NCBI RefSeq assembly: GCF_011813015.1
Contig: NZ_QHLQ01000004.1
Coordinates: forward strand, 124,001-188,000
Origin: Parasedimentitalea denitrificans
Lineage (GTDB): Bacteria; Pseudomonadota; Alphaproteobacteria; Rhodobacterales; Rhodobacteraceae
Direction of reading: 5' to 3'
Length of the DNA stretch: 64,000 nt
The position numbers were made by a program, and so were the translations under genes. Shown one piece after another: positions 9,175 through 17,853 of the stretch (positions are counted from its first letter, which is position 1; every line of letters starts with the position of its first letter). The notes beneath the pieces are model-generated. The model saw nothing but the letters and a program-made list of their open reading frames with translations, did no database searches and had not been told where the DNA came from.

Positions 9175-10401
9175 TTAAATCACGAACTGAGCCAGAGTTT
9201 CGTCGTTGGTAATATCAGTGTAAGTAAAGCCGGCTGCATCAAGCCGGGCGAACAGTTTTGGGAAATTTTCGGGCCGTTTGGTTTCAAGACCAATTAACAC
9301 AGACCCGAAGTTTCTCGCTGACTTTTTCATGTATTCGAAACGGGCAATATCATCCTCTGGACCAAGAATTCCAAGGAATTCTTTCAATGCGCCGGGACGT
9401 TGTGGAAGGCGGAGCAGAAAGTACTTTTTCACTCCTGAGTAGCGTTGCGCGCGTTCTTTGACTTCGGGCAGTCGTTCAAAATCGAAATTGCCGCCTGAAG
9501 TAATACAAACCACTGTCTTCCCGCGTATCCACGATCGCACATCGCCCAGCGCCTCAACCGCCAATGCTCCGGCTGGCTCTAGTACAATTCCCTCAACATT
9601 CAGCATTTCGATCATCGTGGCGCAAATTCTATCCTCAGCGATACTCAGCACATCCGGCAAGGGTACATGCTGTAACAAGGCAAAGGGCATCACCCCGATC
9701 CGCCCGACCGCAGCACCATCAACAAAAGTATCTACATAATCCAGTGAAACTGGGTGCCCGGCAGCCAAAGCGGCCCGCAGACAGGCACCTCCCTCAGGTT
9801 CAACAAACAGGCAATGCACTCGGTCACCAAACCAGTTTGCCACGCCAGAGGACATTCCTCCTCCACCCACAGGTAAAATTACATGATCAGGTGTGCGGCC
9901 TAGTTGAGTCTCAACCTCTACCGCGATCGAACTTTGGCCTTCGATCACATCTGCATCGTCAAAAGGAGACAAAAAATGTCCGCCTTCGCGCTGGCACCAC
10001 TCCTGCGCCGCCGAAAGAGTATCGTCAAAGTAGTCACCAACCAGATGGATCTCGACCTGATCACCGCCAAACATTCGGGTTTTCTGTATTTTTTGCTGAG
10101 GTGTTGTGACTGGCATAAAAATCACGCCCTTCACCCCCATATGGCTGCACATGTAGGCCACACCCTGAGCGTGATTGCCGGCACTCGCACAGACAAACAG
10201 GTCCTGATCTGGCTGCTTTCGCATGGCATTATAGGCGCCACGCAGCTTGTAGGACCGAACTGGGCTCAGATCTTCGCGCTTCAGATAGATCTCAGCGCCA
10301 AAGCGTTCGGAGAGATGGGCGTTCCGCTGCAACGGTGTTGCAGGGAACACGTCGCGCATGGCAGCTTCGGCGGCGCGGGCCTGTGTCTGGAAATCAATCA
10401 T
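9175..10401 (-). CDS. ilvA: Threonine ammonia-lyase (threonine dehydratase), IlvA
   Basis: A PLP enzyme of 408 residues converting threonine to 2-oxobutanoate, the first step to isoleucine. The PLP lysine is in SYKLRGAYNAM, SAGNHAQG binds the substrate carboxylate region, and the glycine-rich PLP phosphate loop VGGGGMSSG is present. The C-terminus (about 320-408, beginning near KKYFLLRLPQRPGAL) is a single ACT-like domain, as in the shorter Bacillus-type IlvA rather than the 514-residue E. coli form with two. Feedback control by isoleucine or valine is therefore possible but may differ from E. coli. It is a single gene on the left strand. Confidence 0.92.
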   Translation of the reverse strand: MIDFQTQARAAEAAMRDVFPATPLQRNAHLSERFGAEIYLKREDLSPVRSYKLRGAYNAMRKQPDQDLFVCASAGNHAQGVAYMCSHMGVKGVIFMPVTTPQQKIQKTRMFGGDQVEIHLVGDYFDDTLSAAQEWCQREGGHFLSPFDDADVIEGQSSIAVEVETQLGRTPDHVILPVGGGGMSSGVANWFGDRVHCLFVEPEGGACLRAALAAGHPVSLDYVDTFVDGAAVGRIGVMPFALLQHVPLPDVLSIAEDRICATMIEMLNVEGIVLEPAGALAVEALGDVRSWIRGKTVVCITSGGNFDFERLPEVKERAQRYSGVKKYFLLRLPQRPGALKEFLGILGPEDDIARFEYMKKSARNFGSVLIGLETKRPENFPKLFARLDAAGFTYTDITNDETLAQFVI

Positions 10402-10477
10402 ATCTTATTGAGTGGCCTATGCACGCCCCCATGGCAAGGGGCAGGCACGAAAGCTAGCATAAGAATACCCGTTGTAA

Positions 10478-11239
10478 TCAGCCGATTTCACGACCTTCAA
10501 CGTAGTGACCGTAAAAAGTGGTCAGAATGCTGACATTCACCAGTGACATCACCAGTGCAGCGAACAGCTGAAATGCGATGCCAAGTGGTGGGAAAACCAT
10601 CATCGACAGGCCGCTCACGACCTGAAGGAGAATTTGCGCCAGAAAAATAACAACCATCAGTACCAGAATAGTCCCCGACGACCCTCTCGTCGCTTCCCAT
10701 GCCTGACCAATCGTCAATGGCCTGCCAATAGCGGCAGCGGGTAGAATAGCAACCAGCCGATAGATTAGAACAACCATAAAGAGAACTGTTCCCAGCACGC
10801 CGATAATGGCCAGCGGGCCTAGAAGAAAGGTCAAGATCATCGCAGGGATCCACAGTAGCATGACGATAATTCCAATCATTATGCCCCGGCCGGCATAGGC
10901 CAGAATTCGGTCAAAACGAAATTCGGGGACCCAGCCGTTGGGATATTCTTCAAGCAGAATAAACCGGTGCCAGGATACGAAAATCCACAACTCCATTATG
11001 AAGAAGACTAGGATAGACAGAGAAAAAGTTAGGAAAAACGCACCCACCCCATCTTCTTGAAACATCTGTTCCATAGCTGCTTCGTCAGTCATGGTGTCCA
11101 TCGACAGCCCAGAAGTCATTACCAATGCTGCAATCAGTACAAACCCAATCAACACAGGCACTAATGCAACTCTCATCGCCTCGGACAGGTTGCGGGTCAC
11201 CATGCCAACCGAATGCGAAAAAATGCTCCAACCCTTCAT
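10478..11239 (-). CDS. Multi-pass membrane protein of unknown function
   Basis: A 253-residue hydrophobic protein. Membrane-spanning stretches are visible near residues 25-45, 70-95, 125-150 and 155-175, with two more toward the C-terminus, suggesting about six helices. No catalytic motif was recognised. The ATG at 11239 has an AAGGA site about seven bases upstream; a further ATG five codons earlier overlaps that site and is less likely. It lies between ilvA and the divergently transcribed argG and may have its own promoter. The general look resembles poorly characterised bacterial inner-membrane families (YciC/DUF-type), but I cannot assign one. Confidence 0.7.
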   Translation of the reverse strand: MKGWSIFSHSVGMVTRNLSEAMRVALVPVLIGFVLIAALVMTSGLSMDTMTDEAAMEQMFQEDGVGAFFLTFSLSILVFFIMELWIFVSWHRFILLEEYPNGWVPEFRFDRILAYAGRGIMIGIIVMLLWIPAMILTFLLGPLAIIGVLGTVLFMVVLIYRLVAILPAAAIGRPLTIGQAWEATRGSSGTILVLMVVIFLAQILLQVVSGLSMMVFPPLGIAFQLFAALVMSLVNVSILTTFYGHYVEGREIG

Positions 11240-11376
11240 AATTCGTCCTTCCAAATCTCATACTAAATCTGCTGTGGACCCTAGACTGCGCAAGTCAGCT
11301 CGAAAACCCCGGAAATCCTTGCCCTCGACTGCGAAAACCGCTATCGGCCAATCGTTCTGCTGAAGAGGGAAAATCC

Positions 11377-12600
11377 ATGTCCGCGCCTAAAAAAGTTGTT
11401 CTGGCCTATTCCGGTGGCCTTGATACCTCAATCATCCTGAAATGGCTGCAGACCGAGTACGGCTGTGAGGTAGTTACCTTTACCGCCGATCTGGGTCAGG
11501 GTGAGGAGCTGGAACCAGCCCGAGCCAAGGCGGAACTTTTGGGAATTGCCCCAGAAAATATCTATATCGAAGACGTACGCGAAGAATTTGTTCGCGATTT
11601 TGTCTTCCCAATGTTCCGCGCCAACGCGGTATACGAAGGCCTGTATTTACTGGGTACTTCGATCGCACGCCCGCTGATCTCCAAGCGTCTTGTTGAGATC
11701 GCCGAAGCGACTGGCGCCGACGCCGTTGCACACGGTGCGACTGGTAAAGGCAATGACCAGGTTCGTTTCGAGCTTGCCGCTTATGCGCTGAACCCCGACA
11801 TCAAGGTGATCGCACCTTGGCGTGAATGGGATTTGACCTCGCGTACTCGTTTGCTGGAGTTCGCCGAACAGCATCAAATTCCGGTTGCCAAAGATAAACG
11901 TGGCGAGGCCCCCTTCTCGGTTGATGCCAACCTGCTGCACACATCTTCCGAAGGTAAAGTTCTGGAAGATCCCGCTGTTGCTGCACCGGACTATGTGTAC
12001 CAGCGAACTGTACACCCCGAAGATGCGCCAAACGAACCTGAGTTCATCGAAGTTGGCTTTGAAAAAGGCGACGCAGTTAGCATCAATGGCGAAGCGATGT
12101 CACCTGCGACCATTCTGACCAAGCTAAACGAGTACGGCGGCAAGCACGGCTGTGGTCGTCTGGATCTGGTAGAGGGTCGCTTTGTTGGCATGAAATCCCG
12201 AGGTATCTACGAAACTCCGGGTGGCACACTGCTACTGGAAGCACACCGTGGTATCGAGTCGATCACAATGGATCGCGGCGCGATGCATTTGAAAGACGAG
12301 CTGATGCCAAAGTACGCCGAGCTGGTTTACAACGGTTTCTGGTACTCACCCGAGCGGGAAATGCTACAGGCTGCGATCGACGCCAGCCAGGAGCACGTCA
12401 CCGGTACTGTACGTCTGAAGCTGTACAAAGGTTCTGCCACCTGTGTAGGCCGTTGGTCCGAGCATTCGCTGTATTCTGAAGAGCACGTGACGTTCGAAGA
12501 TGACGCCGGCGCATATGATCAGAAAGATGCCGCTGGATTTATCCAATTGCAGGCCCTACGCTTAAAGCTGATTGCGATGCGGAACAAACGGGTCAAGTAA
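11377..12600 (+). CDS. argG: Argininosuccinate synthase
   Basis: The 407-residue protein joins citrulline and aspartate with ATP, the penultimate step of arginine synthesis. The ATP-binding P-loop-like motif AYSGGLDTS is at residues 10-18. [14 protein letters not shown] (about 117-130), characteristic of the type I family, binds citrulline and aspartate. The length is normal. The start has a GAGGGA site. The stop overlaps the start of the next gene (TAATG), so the DUF1810 gene is translationally coupled, though no functional link is known. Confidence 0.95.
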   Translation: MSAPKKVVLAYSGGLDTSIILKWLQTEYGCEVVTFTADLGQGEELEPARAKAELLGIAPENIYIEDVREEFVRDFVFPMFRANAVYEGLYLLGTSIARPLISKRLVEIAEATGADAVAHGATGKGNDQVRFELAAYALNPDIKVIAPWREWDLTSRTRLLEFAEQHQIPVAKDKRGEAPFSVDANLLHTSSEGKVLEDPAVAAPDYVYQRTVHPEDAPNEPEFIEVGFEKGDAVSINGEAMSPATILTKLNEYGGKHGCGRLDLVEGRFVGMKSRGIYETPGGTLLLEAHRGIESITMDRGAMHLKDELMPKYAELVYNGFWYSPEREMLQAAIDASQEHVTGTVRLKLYKGSATCVGRWSEHSLYSEEHVTFEDDAGAYDQKDAAGFIQLQALRLKLIAMRNKRVK

Positions 12601-13037
12601 TGGAAGAAGACGACTTCTCTGATGAATTAGAGATGTTTATCGAGGCTCAGGACACCGTCTGGAACGATGTCTTGGCCGAGATGAAAGCAGGTCAAAAGGC
12701 AAGCCACTGGATGTGGTTTGTCTTTCCCCAACTCGCTGAATTGGGGAAATCCCATATGGCTCAGCTTTACGGGATCGAGGATCTGAGTGAGGCGACTGCC
12801 TATTTGGCCCACCCTGAGCTGAACCGTCGATTGATTGAAGTTAGTCGTTTGGTTCTGTCACACACAGACAGCGACGCAGAGCAAATATTTGGCGCTACAG
12901 ACGCAAAGAAATTGCGCTCTTCCATGACACTGTTTGCGGCTGTGCCCGGTGCAGCGTCAGAGTTTGTACAGGTTCTTGAGGCTTTTTATGATGGCGAGTT
13001 TTGCCCGCTAACGGTCAAGACACTTTCTGGGGTCTGA
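12600..13037 (+). CDS. DUF1810 family protein
   Basis: A 145-residue soluble protein. The HWMWFVFPQL stretch near residue 37, with LYGIED and later AYLAHPEL, marks the DUF1810 family, whose role is unknown. The start ATG overlaps the argG stop by one base, so it is probably expressed with argG. No catalytic residues can be named. Such proteins are scattered across proteobacteria and have no fixed partner, so the argG link may be local. Confidence 0.8.
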   Translation: MEEDDFSDELEMFIEAQDTVWNDVLAEMKAGQKASHWMWFVFPQLAELGKSHMAQLYGIEDLSEATAYLAHPELNRRLIEVSRLVLSHTDSDAEQIFGATDAKKLRSSMTLFAAVPGAASEFVQVLEAFYDGEFCPLTVKTLSGV

Positions 13038-13114
13038 TTTTCAAGCTTCACCTTTGGTCAGCATTGCCCAATTTCCCTTTCCGATTTAGCGCTAGCTCGG
13101 GCAGGGAGAAAAAT

Positions 13115-13399
13115 ATGACACTTCAAGACATCGCAGACCAAATTCAAACAGGGTTGAATGGTACCCATTTTGATGGATCTCTGAAATTCGACTGTGGCGA
13201 TGATGGCGCCATTGTATTGGCCGAAAACAAGGCCAGCACCATGGAGCAGGACACCGACTGCACCATCCGCCTGTCACAGGATAATCTGGTTAAATTGCTA
13301 ACCGGAAAGCTAAACCCAATGACAGGGGTAATGATGGGCAAGCTTAAAATTTCGGGCGATATGTCAGTTGCTATGAAGCTCGGGAAGCTTTTGGGCTGA
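13115..13399 (+). CDS. SCP2 sterol-transfer-like domain protein
   Basis: A 94-residue protein consisting of one SCP2 fold. The C-terminal half with the LTGKLNPMTGVMMGKLKISGDM stretch, then AMKLGKLL, is the lipid-binding part seen in small bacterial SCP2 proteins. The start is an ATG with a GGGAGAAAA purine-rich site; the upstream part of the frame overlaps the DUF1810 end and looks non-coding. Its ligand is unknown, probably a fatty-acyl or other hydrophobic molecule in the cytoplasm. It lies 77 bases after the argG-DUF1810 pair. Confidence 0.83.
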   Translation: MTLQDIADQIQTGLNGTHFDGSLKFDCGDDGAIVLAENKASTMEQDTDCTIRLSQDNLVKLLTGKLNPMTGVMMGKLKISGDMSVAMKLGKLLG

Positions 13400-13577
13400 A
13401 CCCTACCCCATCTTTCGGCATTTCTAGCGGTAAAGCGCATGAGGGTGTTGAAACGGCGCTCTGTATTCGTGACCACCGGTTAAAACAGTAAACTTCACTC
13501 ACCAGGTCGTGACATTTGGTTTCACCCTATTGAGCTCAGATTTTCCGCCAGTCAGGGTTAGCCAAAAGGAGACCGTG

Positions 13578-14243
13578 ATGCGTATTTCTGACAATCTGAG
13601 GCTCTTAGTATTGGCCGTTTTGGTGCTAGGCGCGGGTGTTATGCGGGTGCATCAAGCCCATGCGCAACAACCAGAGGTGCTGGTTGTGGCTGGTGGGTGT
13701 TTTTGGTGCGTTGAAAGTGATTTTGAATCGGTGGCCGGGGTAAGTGCCGCCATTTCAGGCTATACGGGTGGTGTCAGTGAAAACCCATCTTACAAGCAGG
13801 TAAGCAAAGGCGGAACCGGCCATTATGAGGCGGTGCAGATCTTCTTTGATCCGGAAACGGTCAGTCGGAAAACATTGGTAGAGATGTTTTTTAGATCGGT
13901 GGATCCTACTGATGCGGGGGGGCAGTTTTGTGACCGAGGTGAGAGTTACCGAACGGCAGTTTTTGTCTCTAACGCAGAGGAATTGGCTCTTGTTGAGCAA
14001 ATTAAGACTGAGGCGCAGGCCGATTTGGGACAGGCGATTGTAACGCCGGTTTTACAGGCCGCACAGTTTCATCCAGCCGAGGCGTATCATCAAGATTACT
14101 ACAAAGGCCGTAGTCTGGTATTCACCAGATTTGGTCCAAAGCGTCAGTCAGAAGCGTACAAGCGTTATCGGTTAGCCTGCGGCCGTGATGCACGAGTGTC
14201 GCAGCTGTGGGGGGATGCCGCCCCGTTTGCTAAGGAGCATTAA
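13578..14243 (+). CDS. msrA: Peptide methionine-S-sulfoxide reductase, exported form
   Basis: A 221-residue MsrA. The catalytic GGCFWC motif places Cys41 as the nucleophile, followed by the substrate loop SGYTGG and the GHYEAVQ motif. Unlike cytoplasmic MsrA it begins with a signal peptide: basic MRISDNLR, a hydrophobic core LLVLAVLVLGAG, and a likely cleavage after AHA near residue 29. It should repair oxidised methionine in periplasmic proteins. The ATG is preceded by AAAAGGAGACC. The resolving cysteine may be the one near the C-terminus (LACGRD). No MsrB gene is adjacent. It is followed by a strong hairpin. Confidence 0.9.
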   Translation: MRISDNLRLLVLAVLVLGAGVMRVHQAHAQQPEVLVVAGGCFWCVESDFESVAGVSAAISGYTGGVSENPSYKQVSKGGTGHYEAVQIFFDPETVSRKTLVEMFFRSVDPTDAGGQFCDRGESYRTAVFVSNAEELALVEQIKTEAQADLGQAIVTPVLQAAQFHPAEAYHQDYYKGRSLVFTRFGPKRQSEAYKRYRLACGRDARVSQLWGDAAPFAKEH

Positions 14244-14248
14244 TGAGG

Positions 14249-14290
14249 CAAAGGGGGCCAGCCCCCTTTGAACCCCCGGGATATTTTTGG
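14249..14290. terminator. Hairpin plus conserved tail (likely terminator, Rhodobacteraceae-type element)
   Basis: CAAAGGGGG at 14249-14257 pairs perfectly with CCCCCTTTG at 14262-14270 around a CCAG loop, just after the msrA stop. It is followed by AACCCCCGGGATATTTTTGG, a tail I recall seeing after many genes in Rhodobacteraceae. It separates convergent msrA and the ribokinase gene. Confidence 0.6.
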
Positions 14291-14314
14291 CCAGGCGAAT
14301 AGGAGTTTCAGTGC

Positions 14315-15187
14315 TTAAAAACTGGCCTCTTGTACCTCCTTCAGGTCTGGGATCACATCTGCTGTGCCAGGTCGCGTCACCATCAGGGCAGCAGCACGGG
14401 CAGCCAGGGCCATTGCTTGGGGCATCGGTAAACTCCGGTCGAGACCAGAAAGGACGTAGCCGGTAAACGTGTCGCCGGCCCCTGTTGTGTCAACGGCCGT
14501 TACCCTATGTGCAGGAAAGTCCTGTATTTCCCCAGTTTCAGCGCAGAAGTGACGCGCGCCTTTGGCTCCGAGTGTGATAATCACATCTGCAATGCCCAAC
14601 TCCATCGGGGTTTTTCCAGTTGCTTGCTGAAGTTGTTGGGCTTCTACCTCATTCAGGAATAGAAGATCCAGAAATGGTAAAACCGACTGCACAGCTGTAG
14701 CATCAAAGGGTGCAGCAGCATAACAGACACGTAAACCCAAATCACGGCCCATTTTTGCAGCCTCAGCCTGCATATTGGTTTCATTCTGTATAATCAGAAT
14801 ATCGCCGGATTCGGCCTGTGTTAGAGCCTGTCCAAGTTGATCAGTGGATATTTCTCGGTTGGCGCCAGGAAACAGAATGATCTGATTTTCAGCCTGACGG
14901 TCCACTGCAATGATGGCATGGCCGGTTGGGGTATCGGTTTCGGCGATGTGACGTGTGTCGACACCGTATTCCGTCAGCCGGTCTACTGCCCAAACTCCAT
15001 CTGCTCCGACTGCACCGATATGGCAGACGTGGGACCCAGCTCGCGCTGCAGCAACAGACATGTTGGCACCCTTGCCACCCAGAAATTGCTGCAGATCCGT
15101 CGCCGCGAGGGTTTCCCCTGGCGCAGGTAAATGCGGCAAGGCGTAAACCATGTCTGCGTTGATCGAACCTAAATTCCAAATTGCCAT
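14315..15187 (-). CDS. rbsK: Ribokinase, PfkB family
   Basis: A 290-residue carbohydrate kinase. The N-terminal GSINAD with the GGKGANMSVAAARAG motif binds the sugar, and DTTGAGDTF near residue 235 holds the catalytic aspartate and anion hole of the PfkB family. The motif set and length fit ribokinase, phosphorylating ribose at O5, though related nucleoside or sugar kinases cannot be excluded. It starts seven bases after the malic enzyme stop on the same strand, so the two are probably co-transcribed. No ribose transporter is near. Confidence 0.82.
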   Translation of the reverse strand: MAIWNLGSINADMVYALPHLPAPGETLAATDLQQFLGGKGANMSVAAARAGSHVCHIGAVGADGVWAVDRLTEYGVDTRHIAETDTPTGHAIIAVDRQAENQIILFPGANREISTDQLGQALTQAESGDILIIQNETNMQAEAAKMGRDLGLRVCYAAAPFDATAVQSVLPFLDLLFLNEVEAQQLQQATGKTPMELGIADVIITLGAKGARHFCAETGEIQDFPAHRVTAVDTTGAGDTFTGYVLSGLDRSLPMPQAMALAARAAALMVTRPGTADVIPDLKEVQEASF

Positions 15188-15193
15188 AGTATT

Positions 15194-17449
15194 TTACCCG
15201 ATATCGCAGGCAGCCAACACTGCCATGTTGAGAATGTCATTGGCGGTTGAGTTGGTTGCACAGATCTGGATCGACTTGTCCACCCCGCTCAGGATCGGGC
15301 CAACTACCGTTGCGCCACCCATTTCCTGCATCAATTTGACCGAGATCGAGGCCGAATGGCGAGCAGGTACGATCAAGATATTGGCGGGGCCAGTCAATCG
15401 TGAGAAAGGATAGGCCTCTTGAGCTGAAGCATTCAGCGCAACGTCGACTGTCATTTCTCCTTCGAACTCAAAATTTACACCGCGCTGTTCCAGAACTGCC
15501 GGGGCCAAGTGCATTTTCTCAGCCCGTTCAGAAACGGGATAGCCAAAAGTGGAGAAGCTGACAAATGCAACGCGGGGGTCCAGGCCCATGTGACTGGCGA
15601 CTCCAGCGGCGCGCTCTGCAATATTGGCTAGGTCATTTTCATCAGGCCATTCGTGCACCAAGGTATCGCCGATCAAAACGATCCGGCCCTTGTGCAACAA
15701 CGCTGTCACTCCCGCTGCTCCTTGTGCGGCATCGGCATCAAAAACATGATTGACCTGATCCAACACATGCGCAGATTTGCGGGTTGCGCCGGTCACCAGG
15801 CCATCACCATGGCCGTGGGCCAGCATCAACGAAGAGAACACATGACGGTCACGGGCTGCTAGACGGTGTACGTCTTTGAGATCAAACCCTTTACGCTGCA
15901 GACGAGAATAGAGGAAATCCTTGTACGTATCCAAATGCGGAGTATTGGCTGCGTTTACGACCTCCAACTCGCTCACTGCATCAGCGAGACCGGCCTCTTC
16001 CAATTTTCTTTTCACATCATCTTCACGGCCAACCACCAGCGATTTACCAAATCCGGAGCGTTGGTAGGTGACAGCGGCACGCAGCACGCGTGGGTCGTCA
16101 CCCTCGGCAAAAATCATCTGACTTTGGGCTGTACGCGCGCGCGCATTCAGGCCACGTAGAATCGACGCCGTAGGATCCATCCTGCCCTTCAGGTTTAGCT
16201 CGTAGGCCTCCATGTCGATAATCGGGCGGCGGGCAACACCGGTATCCATACCAGCCTTGGCAACCGCAACCGGGATTTGGTGAATCAATCGAGGATCAAA
16301 CGGGGTCGGAATAATGTAATCACGGCCAAAGGTCAGTGTCTTGCCATAAGCGAGCGCTACTTCGTCTGGCACATCTTCACGAGCCAAGGCAGCCAGCGCA
16401 TGGGCGCAGGCAATTTTCATCTCATCATTGATCGCACGGGCATGGATATCCAGCGCACCGCGGAACAGATAAGGGAAACCTAATACGTTATTGACCTGAT
16501 TGGGGTAATCTGACCGCCCGGTCGCAACGATTGCGTCCTCGCGGACCTCATGCGCCTCTTCTGGAGTGATTTCCGGATCCGGGTTTGCCATCGCAAAGAT
16601 CACCGGGTTAGGTGCCATAGCCCGCACCATATCCTGAGTAACCGCGCCTTTGGCCGAAACACCTAGAAACACATCAGCGCCATCCATCGCTTCTTCGAGT
16701 GTTCGAAGATCGGTGGGAACAGCATGCGCCGATTTCCACTGGTTCATACCTGCGGTGCGACCCTGATAAATCACCCCTTTAGTGTCACACACGATGCAAT
16801 TGTCGTGCCGCGCGCCCATAGATTTGAGCAACTCAATACAAGCAATGCCAGCGGCCCCTGCCCCGTTGAGAACGATTTTCACGTCCTCGATCTTCTTACC
16901 CGAGATATGCAGCGCATTAATCAGTCCGGCGGCGCAGATCACAGCTGTGCCATGCTGGTCGTCATGGAACACCGGAATGTCCATTTCTTCCTTTAGGCGC
17001 TGTTCGATGATAAAGCACTCTGGCGCCTTAATATCTTCTAGGTTGATACCACCAAAGGTTGGCCCCATCAGCTTGACCGCGTTGATAAACGCCTCTGGGT
17101 CTTCGGTATCCAACTCGATATCGATCGAATTCACGTCAGCAAAGCGTTTGAACAAAACCGCCTTGCCCTCCATCACTGGCTTTGAGCCAAGCGCGCCCAA
17201 GTTGCCCAGCCCCAGCACCGCAGTACCGTTAGAAATCACCGCAACTAGGTTACCTTTGTTGGTGTAGTCGTATGCAAGCGCCGGATTTTCCGCAATTGCC
17301 TCACATGGCACTGCTACTCCGGGTGAGTAAGCCAGTGAAAGGTCACGTTGCGTGGTCATCGGCACAGTCGCCGAGATCTCGAACTTGCCGGGGGTTGGTT
17401 CTAGGTGAAAGGCCAAAGCCTCTTCGTTTGTTATTTTTGCTTTGGGCAT
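15194..17449 (-). CDS. maeB: NADP-dependent malic enzyme with phosphotransacetylase-like C-terminal domain
   Basis: A 751-residue two-domain enzyme. Residues about 1-430 are malic enzyme: the YSPGVAVPC motif, the catalytic Lys region, DDQHGTA, and a Rossmann segment NGAGAAGIA. Residues about 430-751 resemble phosphate acetyltransferase and probably regulate rather than catalyse, as described for rhizobial and E. coli MaeB. It decarboxylates malate to pyruvate and makes NADPH. I took the ATG giving MPKAKIT, with AGAGGAA about ten bases upstream, instead of the frame start 12 codons earlier. It is followed directly by rbsK. Confidence 0.92.
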   Translation of the reverse strand: MPKAKITNEEALAFHLEPTPGKFEISATVPMTTQRDLSLAYSPGVAVPCEAIAENPALAYDYTNKGNLVAVISNGTAVLGLGNLGALGSKPVMEGKAVLFKRFADVNSIDIELDTEDPEAFINAVKLMGPTFGGINLEDIKAPECFIIEQRLKEEMDIPVFHDDQHGTAVICAAGLINALHISGKKIEDVKIVLNGAGAAGIACIELLKSMGARHDNCIVCDTKGVIYQGRTAGMNQWKSAHAVPTDLRTLEEAMDGADVFLGVSAKGAVTQDMVRAMAPNPVIFAMANPDPEITPEEAHEVREDAIVATGRSDYPNQVNNVLGFPYLFRGALDIHARAINDEMKIACAHALAALAREDVPDEVALAYGKTLTFGRDYIIPTPFDPRLIHQIPVAVAKAGMDTGVARRPIIDMEAYELNLKGRMDPTASILRGLNARARTAQSQMIFAEGDDPRVLRAAVTYQRSGFGKSLVVGREDDVKRKLEEAGLADAVSELEVVNAANTPHLDTYKDFLYSRLQRKGFDLKDVHRLAARDRHVFSSLMLAHGHGDGLVTGATRKSAHVLDQVNHVFDADAAQGAAGVTALLHKGRIVLIGDTLVHEWPDENDLANIAERAAGVASHMGLDPRVAFVSFSTFGYPVSERAEKMHLAPAVLEQRGVNFEFEGEMTVDVALNASAQEAYPFSRLTGPANILIVPARHSASISVKLMQEMGGATVVGPILSGVDKSIQICATNSTANDILNMAVLAACDIG

Positions 17450-17853
17450 GGGCTGGGAAATTCCTCTGACTATCCCAAGCGTCATAACCTAGCCTGCAGA
17501 CCTTCTCAACGGAGTTTGACGAAATTTTCTTGCGCGCATAGAGGTAAGTCGAGAAATGAAATTACTTAACAGGTATTATGGTGGTGATTTGACAAGATAT
17601 TGAAACTAGGTCGTTAATGGCAAAAATACCTAGGTTGGTGACGCCACTCTATACCTCAGGGTTCACTTTTTTAGTTTCACATCTTTTCATCAAGTCCTTC
17701 AAAGAAGCATTGAAACCATTATAAGCCGTTCTTCCAGCCTGTACCGTTGCCCGCTATTAGACCTTCTGTTGACTTGTTTCTGCTTTTCCCCGCCACAGCA
17801 GCTTTGTAAAGTCGCGCGTACCGCAACCCTTCCGACAAACCGGAGATCGTCCC
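17450..17853. other. Intergenic region with no recognised gene
   Basis: A 404-base stretch between divergent maeB and mutS. It is AT-richer than its surroundings by eye. TTGACA occurs at 17590-17595 and TTGACT near 17769, either of which could be a -35 box, but no convincing -10 sits at 17 bases. I see no ORF with a ribosome binding site, no tRNA and no strong hairpin. It may hold the maeB and mutS promoters, or a small RNA. Confidence 0.4.

Noticed and set aside
9564-10533. Rightward open frames of 181 and 209 codons
   Set aside because: Both lie antisense within or over ilvA, with arginine/histidine-rich low-complexity products and no ribosome site.
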